Below are positions 19,641 through 31,700 of a stretch of DNA of 32,605 bases, piece by piece; the first letter of the stretch is position 1; each line of letters opens with the position of its first letter. Source of the stretch: Apostichopus parvimensis (lineage: Eukaryota; Echinodermata; Holothuroidea; Aspidochirotida; Stichopodidae); contig KN883008.1 in the NCBI GenBank assembly GCA_000934455.1, positions 134,106-166,710 on the forward strand. The letters are read 5' to 3'. Below the pieces are notes generated by a model. It had not been told where the DNA came from. It saw only the letters and a program-made list of their open reading frames with translations, and searched no databases. The position numbers and the translations under genes are program-made.

Positions 19641-22600
19641 CTGCAAAAATGATGCATTCTAGCATTTGTCATCTATGGAGTAGGATTAGCGAAGACTAAT
19701 CCTGGATACCAGCACAGTGGTTGAAGAAAACGGTTACTTCTAAAGTGACATTTATCGCTAAAGCTTAAGCAAACTGCACGGTTTGGAAAATACACTTTTA
19801 TTCCTCCTCACAAGGCTGGAAGGGACGTGAGACCGACTACCACATACGACCTCTGACAGCTGAGGAAGAGAACACCTAATGTTACAAACTTAAGATGCCT
19901 GTGGAGTACAGGAATCGAAGAACTCAACAAGACGAATAGCTAATCCTTATCGACATATGATTTTTTTTAAAGATAAGCAGAGGTCGCGAAGAATAAAAAT
20001 ATATCGACATATTATACAGACTGAAGACTCAGTGGTACAACCATCTGAAGACTTTTCCAACCGCCACCGATGAATGTGGAGACAAACAGGTGAGCAAGGA
20101 CATCAAGTACTTCCCAACCAACTTCTTATGAATGAGGAGGAGTTCAATAGAAAGCAATCACCAAATGAAACTATGGCAATTAACAAGGAATATCGCTAAC
20201 AAATATGTCCACAAGAATCCCCGATGACTGGGATCAGATACCACATATCTAAGCAATTCAGATGAAGACGTAATTCCTAAACGTGCCGGGAATGGCACAG
20301 GGGCGAGATCCATTGGTCAGGTTCATCGGACCCTCTCATAATTGCGAAGATCAAGATGTGTTAAACATTAAACAAATGACGACTATAATTGGGAGAGCAA
20401 ATGACGGCTCCCAATCAACATCTTACGGCAGAGGTAGATATCATCTGACTGCAGTTCCAATGCCACCCTCTGACAGGTAAGAACAATACCTCACGTTGTC
20501 TTCAGGATGTAATGTTGACTGAGGCGGTCAAGTAGTAAAAAAAGAGACAATTATGGTTTTTCAGCCAAAAACTTATGACGACTATGAAGGAGAAGAATGA
20601 ACGCTGTCCTAGAAATATTACCTGACAAATGAGGAGAACAACTGACGACTTAACTTGTATTGATGACTGAGTAAGATGGATGTGACGCTCACACTCATAG
20701 TCGGTGACAGCGGAAGAGATCAATATTTGCGTCTCCAAGATCATATGGAGACTGTCTATGAGACGGCGCTTCAACATACTGCGTCACCATTTAGACGTAT
20801 GACAATATCTTACAATGACATCTCTCCATGAAGGTACCAGTTTGGCAGATCCCAGTTCAGTTTGTCACCGGGATAGTTACATGGGGTGTATACCAAATAT
20901 CTAGAATACCGCTCGAGAAATATTGGGTGCAAGTGGGATCGGTTGCTTAAGAAATGAAAGGCACAGCTCGTCACTTCTACGGTCAAAACATGCATCGAAC
21001 TTAACAGATTTGAAATCTTTACAACTAAACACCCAATCGCTATATATTTTGTATATGCACAATTTTACCTTTTGACGTTAATTAAGTTACCACATTCACG
21101 CAATCTCCGAAATAACCCGTGAATCAATCAACCAACCAAACGGTTAATTAAACCGTTGGTTATCTTGATGGCAGGATGATCGAATTCGCAGAAGTTGAAT
21201 ACTGCATGACGTTGTTCTCTGTGGTAACTTGGTACTGAATACGATCGTTGCTATCAATTTATTACGGATCATTTCTTCGCTATATATAAAACGTATCGTT
21301 GTAATGAAGATTGATCTAGAAAGATCTACCAAGGAGTTTCTATTCAGAATAGCGAATTCCCGATGCTATCATACTAGTATTCAATTAACGTTCAGTTGAA
21401 TGTCTGATGTCATCAGTTTTCTCAGAGTTAAATCGTTCTTGTAATTCTTCGTCGACGTTTGCCGCCACGTCGCTCCCTAAAATATATAATCCACAACTAC
21501 AGGCACAAATGAATACAAGAAAATCAACAAACATAATTCGCTTAGTATCCTAATATTACGTTACTTTGAACCTTTCTACGTACACATAAAAATATGAGGA
21601 TTACCGATTTTCACACTGACCGCTTTGTATTTCAAGTTTTTCTGCCGATTCTAAATACTGCAACTCATATGTGAACCAACAACATATTTTAATCAAGTCG
21701 GAAATAGAAAACCCATTTCTTCACTCATTGCAAACTTCTTTCATATGCCTAATAAGTTTGACTTAATCATTTAGCTTAACATTGATCGATGACCCATGCT
21801 TTTTCAAGAACTTCGGAATTGTCAGGCTGAGTAAAGATTTGATCCTCTTTTGACTTAGATACTTATTCTTCCCATGCAATTGAAAATGTCTCATGAAATA
21901 ATGCATCGCATAACGCTTGGTTAAATGACAATAACAGTTACATAAATGTAATCATGTAGCTGCGTGATTGTATAAATTTGACATTATGCAAGAGGCTTTT
22001 TGTTACCAAAAGTATACTTTTGCTTTGATAACAGATGACCTGATTCCTTTTCTTCTCCAATTACCTTCGTCTCAGAAATTACATATTCGAAGGGGCATGA
22101 TAAAGTTCGATCATATTTTCCTTTTGAGGGAGAAGTGTAGGTTTACCGACAATATACGCAGAAAACACAAAAATACATTACAAGTCACTAATTAAGTATT
22201 AAAGGCTCACGGAAAGGGTCAAAGTAGAGTTTGAAACATTCTTTTTTTTTTCTTATCTTTTTTAAAGAAGTAAGCAAGGGGAAAGGCAATATAATATTGT
22301 TCTTTTATAAAATGTCATTTGTTATTTTTTTTCTTACAAAGGAGGCATTGCAACAATATATTAAAACTGTGTAAATCATGAAGATCATAATTAAAAATCA
22401 TTTGGTGAAACTGTCTACCTGGTTAAGCTACTTTCCCTCTGGAGTCTGAAGGTTCGTAAAAAAAGCCCTCTGTGCTCTATTGTTTTGCTCAATCTATTAA
22501 CATGATTAGAACATGAAGTCACATGATTGTCTGTGAGCGAATAAGTAATTAAGTCATTGATCTTCGCATTGGTGGGATGCTCTGTTAATGTCAAGTGGGA

Positions 22601-22788
22601 CCCCAAACCAATCCAATGGCATTGTGGAAGATAAATTGGAACGACACGCAACTACGTGACATAATGTATGTCGCTAATGTCAAAAGCACATATTTGCCAG
22701 GAAATTTATTGAAGAAAGCAACCGAGAAGGAATTATCATAGTCACAATTTTTAATGAGTGAATTAATTGCTTTTAACGTTCATTTTAG
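19641..22788. other. Intronic or intergenic stretch without clear exons
   Basis: Lies in the implied large intron of the minus-strand acidic-tail gene. A plus-strand frame at 20283-20480 ends just after a donor-like CTGACAG/GTAAGA, but no acceptor or known motif supports it. The rest is AT-rich with no recognised repeat family. Confidence 0.45.
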
Positions 22789-22917
22789 GAGACGAAAATA
22801 AGGGCAAGGAAGACGCTTCAGTTCATCTTCTAAAAGATCTAATCACCGCTGGGAATATCTCCGTACGGGTGACTTTAATATTAACGACAACCGCAAAAGA
22901 CGTCACCATAAATGAAG
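22789..22917 (+). CDS. Phase 1-1 exon of an unrecognised, probably extracellular, protein
   Basis: 129 bases between acceptor TTCATTTTAG and donor GTACGT. Only one frame is open: two bases, 42 codons, one base. It encodes DENKGKEDASVHLLKDL, ITAGNISVRVTLIL and a TTTAKDVTINE end: a charged helix-like start followed by alternating beta-strand residues. It contains an Asn-Ile-Ser glycosylation sequon. Symmetric phase 1-1 exons are typical of shuffled extracellular modules, which supports a secreted or surface protein, but I do not recognise the domain. No neighbouring plus-strand exons were found, so it sits alone inside a minus-strand intron. It may belong to a gene with large introns or be a stray duplicated module. 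Confidence 0.5.
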
Positions 22918-23675
22918 GTACGTGATAGTAAGTAGAACAGGTTGCATGTGATTCTACAGTAATTAGTTACCGAAGTTACATTTAGCGATGTTCAACAAAT
23001 ATCACAGCCAATTTGCGTACCGCCTAGGGTGTAACAGATGAATTTGTAGGGGAAATAGTGTAAAATAAACATTGATTAATTACAATCTGCGGTTTTATTT
23101 CGACTTACCCAATATTGATTCTCCGAAGTAAAACAGCCAGGAAATATAGCTAACAAGAACTTTAGTTCTAAGAATAGGTTGATTACTCGTGAACAAAGAA
23201 GAAGTTATTCGTGACGGTGGTTACAAAAATAAACGATACATTAACCAATGAGTCTAAAACAACAGTCGTTCTCCACATGAAAGAGGGTTAATGACTCTCT
23301 TTTCCGAATGTAACTTTTGACAATGTAATGTTTTATTTTATTTTTATAAGTGGTAAAACAGATGATTTCGTTTCATCGGCAACGCCACTAACCCTAGAGT
23401 GCAACTGAATTATTTGACACTAAGATTCTACGGTAATGAAATGAAATTATGAAAATAACTCTCCTATATTTTGAGCCCAAATAAAAGGTAAGCAAGTAAA
23501 AAATGAATTTGAATCAATCTCCAAAATTTCCCCGCAAAGCCAATTTTCAAGTCAGGATTGAACATCACATTCAAAACGCCAAAAAACGCCACAAAGTTTG
23601 CGCTCATTATTTGAAATGAAAGTTGAGCGGAAGCTTTTTATTTAAATTTGATTTGTCGTATCGAAACATTAACTC
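22918..23675. other. Non-coding stretch
   Basis: AT-rich; no exon or recognisable repeat seen. Confidence 0.4.
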
Positions 23676-23815
23676 AAAATGTTGTGTGAAGCGATACGAA
23701 TTGCCATGAATTGCAAATGGATTTTTGTCGTTGACGAAACAACCGATGTAAGAAATCTCTGATAAGGTGTTTCTTCTATGGGTCGATTTGGAATTTACAT
23801 GCGATAATAGATAGA
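23676..23815 (+). mobile_element. hAT-type transposase relic
   Basis: The plus-strand frame reads CEAIRIAMNCKWIFVVDETTDV (shown here by its key part FVVDETTDV at about 23724-23750), then stops at 23757. The DETTDV block with a preceding hydrophobic strand is characteristic of hAT transposases of the DUF4371/ZMYM6-like type, where the first Asp is in the catalytic core. After a frame change, FLLWVDLEF resembles the next block (a WVD motif). Only this fragment remains. Confidence 0.5.
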
Positions 23816-25860
23816 CAATACTCTCAAATTATCAAATTTGAAATGATGTTAGCAGCGAGTGGAAGTTCATTAATAACACTAGCTATGCGCATGCATATTT
23901 TGTTGTATTTACCATAATTTGCCGGATAATTTATATACTGGAGAGAGGTGTAGTGCGTCACCATAAAACATGACATGATACTTTAAATCAGCAATACAGC
24001 ATTGCATGGTATGAACGATGACAAATGCACAAAACTTACTTGAAAACGTTGTAGACCTTTAGAAATCAGCTAAGCTTATAAGAATGTACAGTGTGCTATA
24101 TAAAATTGGACAAGTACAGGGTTTTTATGAAAAGGCATATGCATTAAATATACACCTAAATCAGCAAAAGCTATTCATTTTTTATTTTACAAGGACTCTA
24201 AAGTTAACTTACGTCACACTTGTTTTCTTGAGTACCTACTGTGAATATAGCGCCGCCTTACCTGTCGGACATTTTGGAATACTTTTGTAAGCTGATCCTG
24301 GTTCCAGATATATCAAGCGATCCCCGTGTGCATAACCTACGCAAATTATCACTCCTTATGCAACCGAACTAGGCAATTAACAAGTAAAAACACAATAATC
24401 GGCACGCTGTGGCTCAACAAAATATGGCTGATGAGTTCAAGTTGCACTTTTGTGACACAATTTGAGATAACGTAAACATGACAACAAGTTTTTCCCTTTC
24501 GAAATCATAACCTACCAGTACGCCTAGGATTCCCTGAAGAAAAAGGTATTTCTCAATTCTAAGAATAGCCAACGAGCAGAGTCTCAATTCCTGCAAGCGA
24601 ATCATTAGAATTTACGGGATTTTCTTCAGCATTTGCTTTAATAAAATCAAAACAATTGAATGTTCCGGGCGGATGAGATTTTTCTTTTTCTAAACTAATG
24701 AGATAGCTGGTAACGCTGGACTAATTTCGGGCAGAATCAGCGAAGAACCCTGGTTCTCCTGCAGCACTAATTAATAACAGGTCTATCTACGAACTATCAC
24801 GAAGTATTTGAACTGACGCGAACTTAGGATAGAATGCAATCACTCGACCGCTGTCAAAGTAAAACAAAAATAGAGGCGACAGCAACTACCTGAAGACATT
24901 AGCGATTTGGCCGGTAAAGTGGAACATATTTCAAAAACAGAGTAACGTAGAAGTTAAGTTCCTTAGAGTAGATACTAGGAACGTGTGAACTTGCCTCGTC
25001 AGAAATACAAATCTGATATTTACAAACCCATCTGTATTTACGGCTGTATTCAAATTCAGAGGCGTTGGACTAAAAGAACGTTACGCTTGATTTCAGATTA
25101 AAATACATATGATAGTGTATGTTTAAAAATGCCATGTACCTATATAGTATCAAAGACATTAACATAACTTTCTCCCAATGTAAGAAAACCCATCTGTATT
25201 TTTTTTACGGGAGTCCAACCACCAGACCATCCAGAAGGAACACTAATAATATCAGAAGTTTAGGGAAATAAATTTGCTTCAAGCTGTCTAGAGTGAGTAA
25301 AATATATTTTTCAAAGTTTCCGACAGAGGCTGATATTGATCTACATAATATATTTTCTGACATATATAAGCACAGCTACAGTCGTACTATAGTGATGTTC
25401 ACAAAGTACTTATGATTAGAATACAAGGCTACTACATTTGATCTTATATCCTTCTGGTAAAATTGTCACGGTGGCAATTCGGTCCGTAGAGGGAAGGAAC
25501 ACCGCACCTTTCACATCAAGTAAGTTTTACGTGCCAAATAGAAAGGGTGCTCAGTAGAGGGTCCGCGGGACATATCCGACAGGCGAAGGATGTAGATGCT
25601 TCATGCGATTAAAACAAGATCTGCCTACAATCTTGCACTAAAGCGAAATGTGGACTCTCTAGGCCTTGGCACCCCACAGTCATATCATGCACATAAGTAT
25701 GCGTAGGAATAGTGGGATTTTGACTGTCTGGCACATTTCTCCCACCGATGTTCCTTCTCTGACCCTGGTAGAAAATTAATTGAAAATCCCAGTGGAATGA
25801 TACCTAGAAGATATCAATCACTTTTTGGGGGGACTTTTTTGAAGTTAAGAAATGCTTTAC
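23816..25860. other. Intronic stretch without supported exons
   Basis: Within the implied large intron on the minus strand. A 75-base minus-strand segment (24516-24590) has splice-like borders but is too short to trust. Otherwise nothing recognised. Confidence 0.45.
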
Positions 25861-25984
25861 CTCAGTATGTCACCTATATCCTCCGTTTCATCGGTTATAT
25901 CGGCTTCCTTATCACCTATAGCTTCTGGTGGAACAAAAACGGCAGCATCTGACTCGTTTTCAGTAAAAAGACGGACTCCGCGAT
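25861..25984 (-). CDS. Internal exon of the acidic-tail gene
   Basis: 124 bases between acceptor CATTGCTTTAG and donor GTAAAG, open in one frame only (two bases in, two bases out). It encodes GVRLFTENESD, then a VFVPPEAIGDKEAD segment and an acidic DETEDIGDIL end. Joined to 18279-18072 it reads on through GDILS-IEDDLDALL without a break. The LFT-E-ES start followed by an acidic tail is faintly like the C-terminus of OSCP1, but that is too weak to use as a name. The implied intron is 7.6 kb and other exons may lie inside it. Upstream exons beyond 25984 were not identified. Confidence 0.62.
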
Positions 25985-26175
25985 CTAAAGCAATGACAAA
26001 CCATAATACTGTTATTGAGCAAAAGAAAACGAAATTATATTTTCATACAACGGAAATGTTTGTAAGCCTCTTCTCAATTTCAGTTGAAATAAATCTGAAT
26101 AATGGTTGGAAATCGCAACCTTAGTGATTTCAAACACACGATACTCATGGCTCGTACAGTAACTACTGTTCATGT

Positions 26176-26563
26176 CCTGTAACACATGTTACAAGCACAA
26201 AGTAGTAATGACTGATGCACGGTTGTGGGACATGTACAGTGTGTTATACCAACCTTTGAGTGCGAGTTCTTTAATACGCGATTCTAAAATAAAGTCGTGT
26301 CTATCGTTTTATGCTATGCTAGGTAGGCCTATGGATATACCAGATCATGGCCTTTCTTCGTTCTCGGCATGACGAATTGACGTAATTTAAAAAGAGGTGT
26401 GAACTGGAATCAAGCGGTACCGTAGCTCCTTTACTTAAACACATAACTAGTATACAGTAACTACCAGTGCCACCCGTAACACATGTTACTACTGTTCATA
26501 TCCCACAACCGTGCATCAGCAATTACTGCTTTGTGTTCGTAACACGGTAACATGTGTTACAGG
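26176..26563. mobile_element. Inverted-repeat element with GTAACACATGTTAC ends
   Basis: The left arm (26176-26230) and right arm (26501-26563) are reverse complements apart from an 8-base insertion and a few changes. Both run from CCTGTAACACATGTTAC to GCACGGTTGTGGGA. A third copy of GTAACACATGTTAC lies inside (about 26475). The roughly 270-base loop has no transposase. The layout suits a MITE or fold-back element; no target-site duplication was identified. Confidence 0.65.
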
Positions 26564-28510
26564 TGGCAACAATTGTTTTGTTTTTTTGAGATTTGAAACA
26601 AGGAAACGGAGGACGCATTTCTGTGGCTTCTGTGTTCGTTGACGGAAGCAGTAATGAAGCAGTAACGGAAGCAGTAATACATTCATAAATAAATATACAA
26701 ATAAATTTGTCCAGTTCAAACCATTTCATGCAAAATTTGTTGAATTAGCGATTAACGAGATCATTTCGGGAAGCGAGAAAGAGGGATTTCGGTACCGAAT
26801 AAGGTAGATAGAGACGTTAGAAAAAGGCACCATGAAAGATCCGATATTGAGCAGACTGATTCGGTTTTGAAGTGGCATATGTTTCTTGGGCTTTGATAAG
26901 CCTCAGAATCCATGGAAGGCTAATTGACCTTGCATGCCTTATATGATTTGATGATATAGAGGTTTCCTTCCCACATAGTCCCTGTTATCTCAAAATAATC
27001 ATTCTTGCTTTAATGCAACCACGATATGGAACAATTGAAATGCGTATTATACTGATCGAATTGATGCGTGATCAACTGCAACTGTCTTTAATTTAAATGT
27101 AAAAACGATACCAGTTGAAACAGTCATTGGCACTACAACAAGATGCCTTCCGTTATGGACAGAATCAAATAAGCAATTGGATAAATGACATCTATTAGAT
27201 ATGAAATTATGGGTCTTTTTTTCCTCTCATTTATACCACTAGCTGTCACGTTTCGAAGAGAGGTGTCAAATTTTGCGCCAACTCGTAAATTGAGGTCACG
27301 CAGTAATGGCTTTGTCTCGCTAATTAGCTTCACTAGATTTTGTTTCGATGAACAATTTCAAGCCTGGATAGGCAAAATCCGTCACAAGGCTGGATTAGAG
27401 GAGATTAAAGTTACAGTACACATCAATTTGCAGAGACCACGGCCATCTGCCACTCGTTCATGGTCGATTTAAATCACACCATGAATCCCGATTTGAATCA
27501 AGTTCACATTAACTAGACCGGTAAATCATGGTTCGCATTTTCCCCTAATGTCAGCTATATAGCTGCATGTTACTTGTTTATTTGCAAATTGATACGTAAA
27601 CCATCGCCACATTTTGCCCACATGACTGTGTGCTACTCATATAAAAGGCAATTACTCCACTTAATGAGGGAGATTTACATCTCACATTGTTCAAATAGTA
27701 AAAATGTCAATTATAAAAGGTTCTCAATTTTTTTTAACAAACCCTGTACTTCCTCACTAAAGTTGACACTGTATTGATAATTAAACGATTAAATGAAGCT
27801 TCTTTCCCAATAAAAATCATCCCAACAGGTTTTACAGCCATACCTCACTGCACTTTGGATTAAAAGGTGTGGTGTGGGGAGGGGGGAGGGGAGGGGAGGG
27901 ACAAACCTAACCATCATCTTTGGCTTATATGACAAAGATCGTTTGTGAAGAACACCTCCCTTAAAAGGCTAAGAAAAATCTAATTCCGTTTTGGATATAC
28001 ACTTTTTGAAACGTGTCGTGATGGAGAGCTGTCATTCTGTAAATCTGTGATGTCATAATTGTAATGTCATAATTGAAATATGATCAAGGTAGAATGTTAG
28101 AAGTGTTGCCACTACCACCAATGCAATCATTATATCATGTTATGTGTTATGGGTGTAATGGTTTAAGGTCTGCAGCATTTGCAAATTCCATGTCAACTTA
28201 CACATTGTAATAAATTAAGAAATACTATTGAAGCACATGTGTCTAGACGATGTCATGTTAAGACTTGACCAAGTCTTCAGCTTTGTGTGTGAAGAAACAC
28301 TAACTCTCCCAAATGGAATCAGATTTATCTCAGCTGTTTGGAGGAAGTTGTTTATGACTGGTACCTCCACCACATTTACTAATAATGGTGGTAAAGTTTG
28401 CGTCACCTTTTAAGCAGTACCTTGGGTCGTTGATTTTCACCTAGCCGACCATTACAAGCAGGAACTATTTGAAATACTGGGAGGAAGGAACAAAGTAGTG
28501 TAAGCAAAAG
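26564..28510. other. Intergenic stretch
   Basis: No supported exon. It has a G-rich tract at 27876-27900. Open frames on both strands at 27133-27472 and 28215-28413 overlap one another and lack splice support. Confidence 0.45.
27876..27900 (+). repeat. G-rich tract, good G-quadruplex candidate
   Basis: Five consecutive G runs of 3-6 bases separated by single A residues (GGGG-A-GGGGGG-A-GGGG-A-GGGG-A-GGG). Short loops favour a stable intramolecular quadruplex on this strand. Confidence 0.65.
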
Positions 28511-28750
28511 GAGTTTTAGCACAGTGGTTAACGTCGGTGCCTTTCAATCATAAGGTCCCCGAGTTTGAGTCACTTCAAGATTAATGGATGTCGTCCAGTT
28601 ACAGAGTTGTTGACAATTGACAATTCATAATCATGAACGTTAAATATGAATCTAAGAGACTGACTTCGGTCAGCTTGCGGCTTTGATAAGCCAATGATGG
28701 CTTCTTCGCGAGTTCCTGCTTGCAGGAGGATCTAAAATAAATACATACAA
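28511..28750 (+). mobile_element. tRNA-derived SINE, copy 2 (full length)
   Basis: The head keeps both RNA polymerase III promoter boxes: box A TAGCACAGTGG (28517-28527) and box B GTTTGAGTC (28563-28571, one C-to-T change from the intact box in copy 1). The body carries the same three stem-loops as copy 1: CTGACTTCGGTCAG at 28660-28673, AAGCC/GGCTT at 28688-28703, and TCCTG-CTTG-CAGGA at 28714-28727. It ends in an ATAC-type tail. AAGTAGT occurs on both sides (28493-28499, 28749-28755), but not adjacent to the 5' end, so it is only a possible target-site duplication. Confidence 0.9.
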
Positions 28751-31700
28751 GTAGTTTTGAAATGAATACATTTCGTGAAATAGGTCACTAACATAAACAT
28801 GATCCAGGGAAATAACGGTTTGTGATGTTATCTCTTCACCTAGAGTTAAGTTTTAATCTTCAAATATGTTAAAGTAATGTTGCATATGAACGATCACTTC
28901 CTTTAAACTTAATGCACGTGACTCAATTGATTCAATACTATTTGGAGATGATAGTACCGTGGAAGTTGAAGGGTAAGGCAGTTATGTTCTGTTACACCTT
29001 TTGTTTTGTATCAAAGCATTGCCTCGAATGCTGGCCAGAATGTAACAGGATTTCGAACACATATGGATCGACAAGCGAGCATAGTTTTACCGATCATACC
29101 TGCACGCATGATGGAAACGAACTCTTCATTGCGATGCAATATTGGGTACTCTGTAACGTATATGTGGCTGTATAAAGAGCAGTTATTTACCGCATGATTA
29201 TTTCCACGATATCCATCAATGACGAATACAAGTGGGTAATTAATCTGGCGTGATTAATTTGTTCAAATGCATCACGATTAAAGCATTTTTTTTCCGATTT
29301 GCATTTCTTCTGACTTGTTTTTTGTGAATTTGCGCTCTTAACATCGCATTTCAAGGCAAATTAATATACTCGACAAGTTAGTATAAGTTCTAAAGTATAT
29401 GTTTCTAATTATTTCTTTTACTAAGTAGTTCTTTATTGTATTTATTTTTTAAACACTTCATGTAATTATTGCTAGGACATGAACGACTGACGCTATGCCA
29501 TTTGGCGAGGAAAGAAAGAAATTGCCGGAAATTTCGGTGGCCAGAAACAAAGTTAATACATTTTAATAAATATCAAATGTTGCAAATATGTTCACACAAA
29601 CTATGTGCTTACTAAATACATACTACAGCAACGTTGCCTAAATTATAAGAACTAAATTAATCTGTGTCCGGCAGTCTAAGATGCCGCGTCGGTTGGAGAT
29701 TGGGACACTGTGTAACGGTTACATAATATTAATGTATATCTTGTTTATGAACTCCCAGCAGTTTGTCATCACTTATCTTCGTGACAATACGCGCATTTGA
29801 GTATTTTAGTAATTGCTCCCTGAAGCTTAAAGTTATATAGAGAATGATTCCATCTATTTCTGTTATCATTTCGTATATCAAGAACATCTTGAGAATTATA
29901 TAGTCTCGAAGTATACGGCGAGAATCCTATTACCAAATCATGATCAGTTATAAAGGTTTTTCGTGTCAATGTTCGTTATGATAAATTGGACTATACTCTT
30001 GATGAGAGCGTCTTTTGACAGATGGAAGAAAACAATCAGGCATATTAAGGCAGCTTTTTGACACAATCCCCTTCGCGGAACTATAACAATTAGAAAGAAA
30101 AAAAAAGGTGCTTGTCATAAAGTTACACGTTTGGCGATGCTATCAACAAACTGATTTGTGTCTCAGTGTTTGCAATGTCAAGCGAGGACAAACATTGAAA
30201 AGGACTTATATAGTTAAACAATAAATTCGTTTGAACTACAATTTATAGTCGATCTGATGAAGTACGGTATCGAGAATGCGATGATGGTTTCACTTGACAA
30301 CGAAGAGGAAGATTGGGGTTCCTACTGGTTCTCTTGGGTGTGTCTAATAGGACAATTGATCTTGGAACGACGACACTCTTTGGACGGCATGAGCTATCCT
30401 GGCACTTTCTTAGTCATGCATGTGATTAAGAAATGTGGAATCATTAGTTAGGGCATTATCGGCGACGAGATAGAGCAGAATGTCAAGTAGATACTGGTGC
30501 GTGGCTATGGGGTCTGTTGTGCAGATCAATGGTTATGGAGTCGGTTTCTATAAGATTGGTCACATCATCATGGACGTAATAGCCCGAGGAAGAGATCATT
30601 TAGGGATTGATGGTAATGTGTGTGGAATTGACACGATCTATAGAAAGTAAAATATAGAAACTCCTAATATTAATCGGTTGGACAAAAACAACAAATAAAC
30701 ATCAACAATGTAAAGCAACCAACATCAGAGGACGACACGGAGTTGCATTAATTCTTCCAAATATGGCATAAACCAGGGAAGCCCCAAAATTGACTCATCT
30801 TGTTACGCATGGCAGTACCATGGGTTTCATGATCATAATGCTTGTCCATGACCTATTTCTAGAGTTAAGGGACACGATATTGAGATGAAGTTTTCAACTA
30901 GGCCTATAGCGAAGTGGAATATTCTTCTGTAAGACTGATATTTCATTCTTCATCAATGTTACCACATTATTGCTTCAAGCGCTAATATTGTTATGAGTTT
31001 CATGTGACATATAATTTCATGGTTGCTGCTCCGCCTGCAGCCACGACCTCGTTACTATCAAAAATAGTGCTTATAATGATGTTATCTTTTGGGAAATAAA
31101 CCACATCTCTTTAGATCAACTGCTATTCACATTTTCCCAAACATTTTTTTTAATAATCCAAGGGAAATTGCAATAAATCACCTTTGTCATCCGAAATATA
31201 TACTCTCTCTTAGCACAGAGGAAAGTGGCTGATTATCATCACAGTTACGCTCGTGCTACATCGCTGGGGCACTCATGGGTAATCATTGCCCGTTCATTGT
31301 TTCCTTGCATATTGTTTTTCCCCCTAACTATACCAAAAATGTATTTCCTTATGTTACTTTGGGTCACTCTCAGAGCAAACACGTTCCATATAAGTAACCT
31401 TAAGCGTTTTGACACATATAAACTATTATTATTCATAGGAACTGGTCATGTTCGTCATGTAGCAATTTGTCGTCACTATTTCGTGAGGAATAAGAAACAT
31501 CGTTGTTCTTTTATTGTCGACAATAAATACTGTTGGAAATATTCACATTTCAAAACAAGTATCAATCCATATATTTGTGCTCTGCAACACTTTACAAATT
31601 TCATATCATTATGTCCACTCGCCGTAGGATGAGTATCCACCTGTTGTATCAGTTTGAGGTAAGGAAAGACAGCAGCACACCCTTCTTTGCAATGGGTGTC

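Noticed and set aside
20283..20480. Plus-strand frame ending near a GTAAGA donor
   Set aside because: No acceptor or motif; the surrounding frames are full of stops.
22415..22588. Minus-strand open segment with AG at its start and a GTAGAC donor-like end
   Set aside because: Weak acceptor and donor, unconvincing composition, and phases incompatible with the flanking exons.
24516..24590. 75-base minus-strand segment with AG/GT borders and one open frame
   Set aside because: Too short, and its phase 0-0 structure does not fit the neighbouring minus-strand exons.
26516..26729. Minus-strand frames of 67-68 codons
   Set aside because: They overlap the inverted-repeat element and each other, with no splice or domain support.
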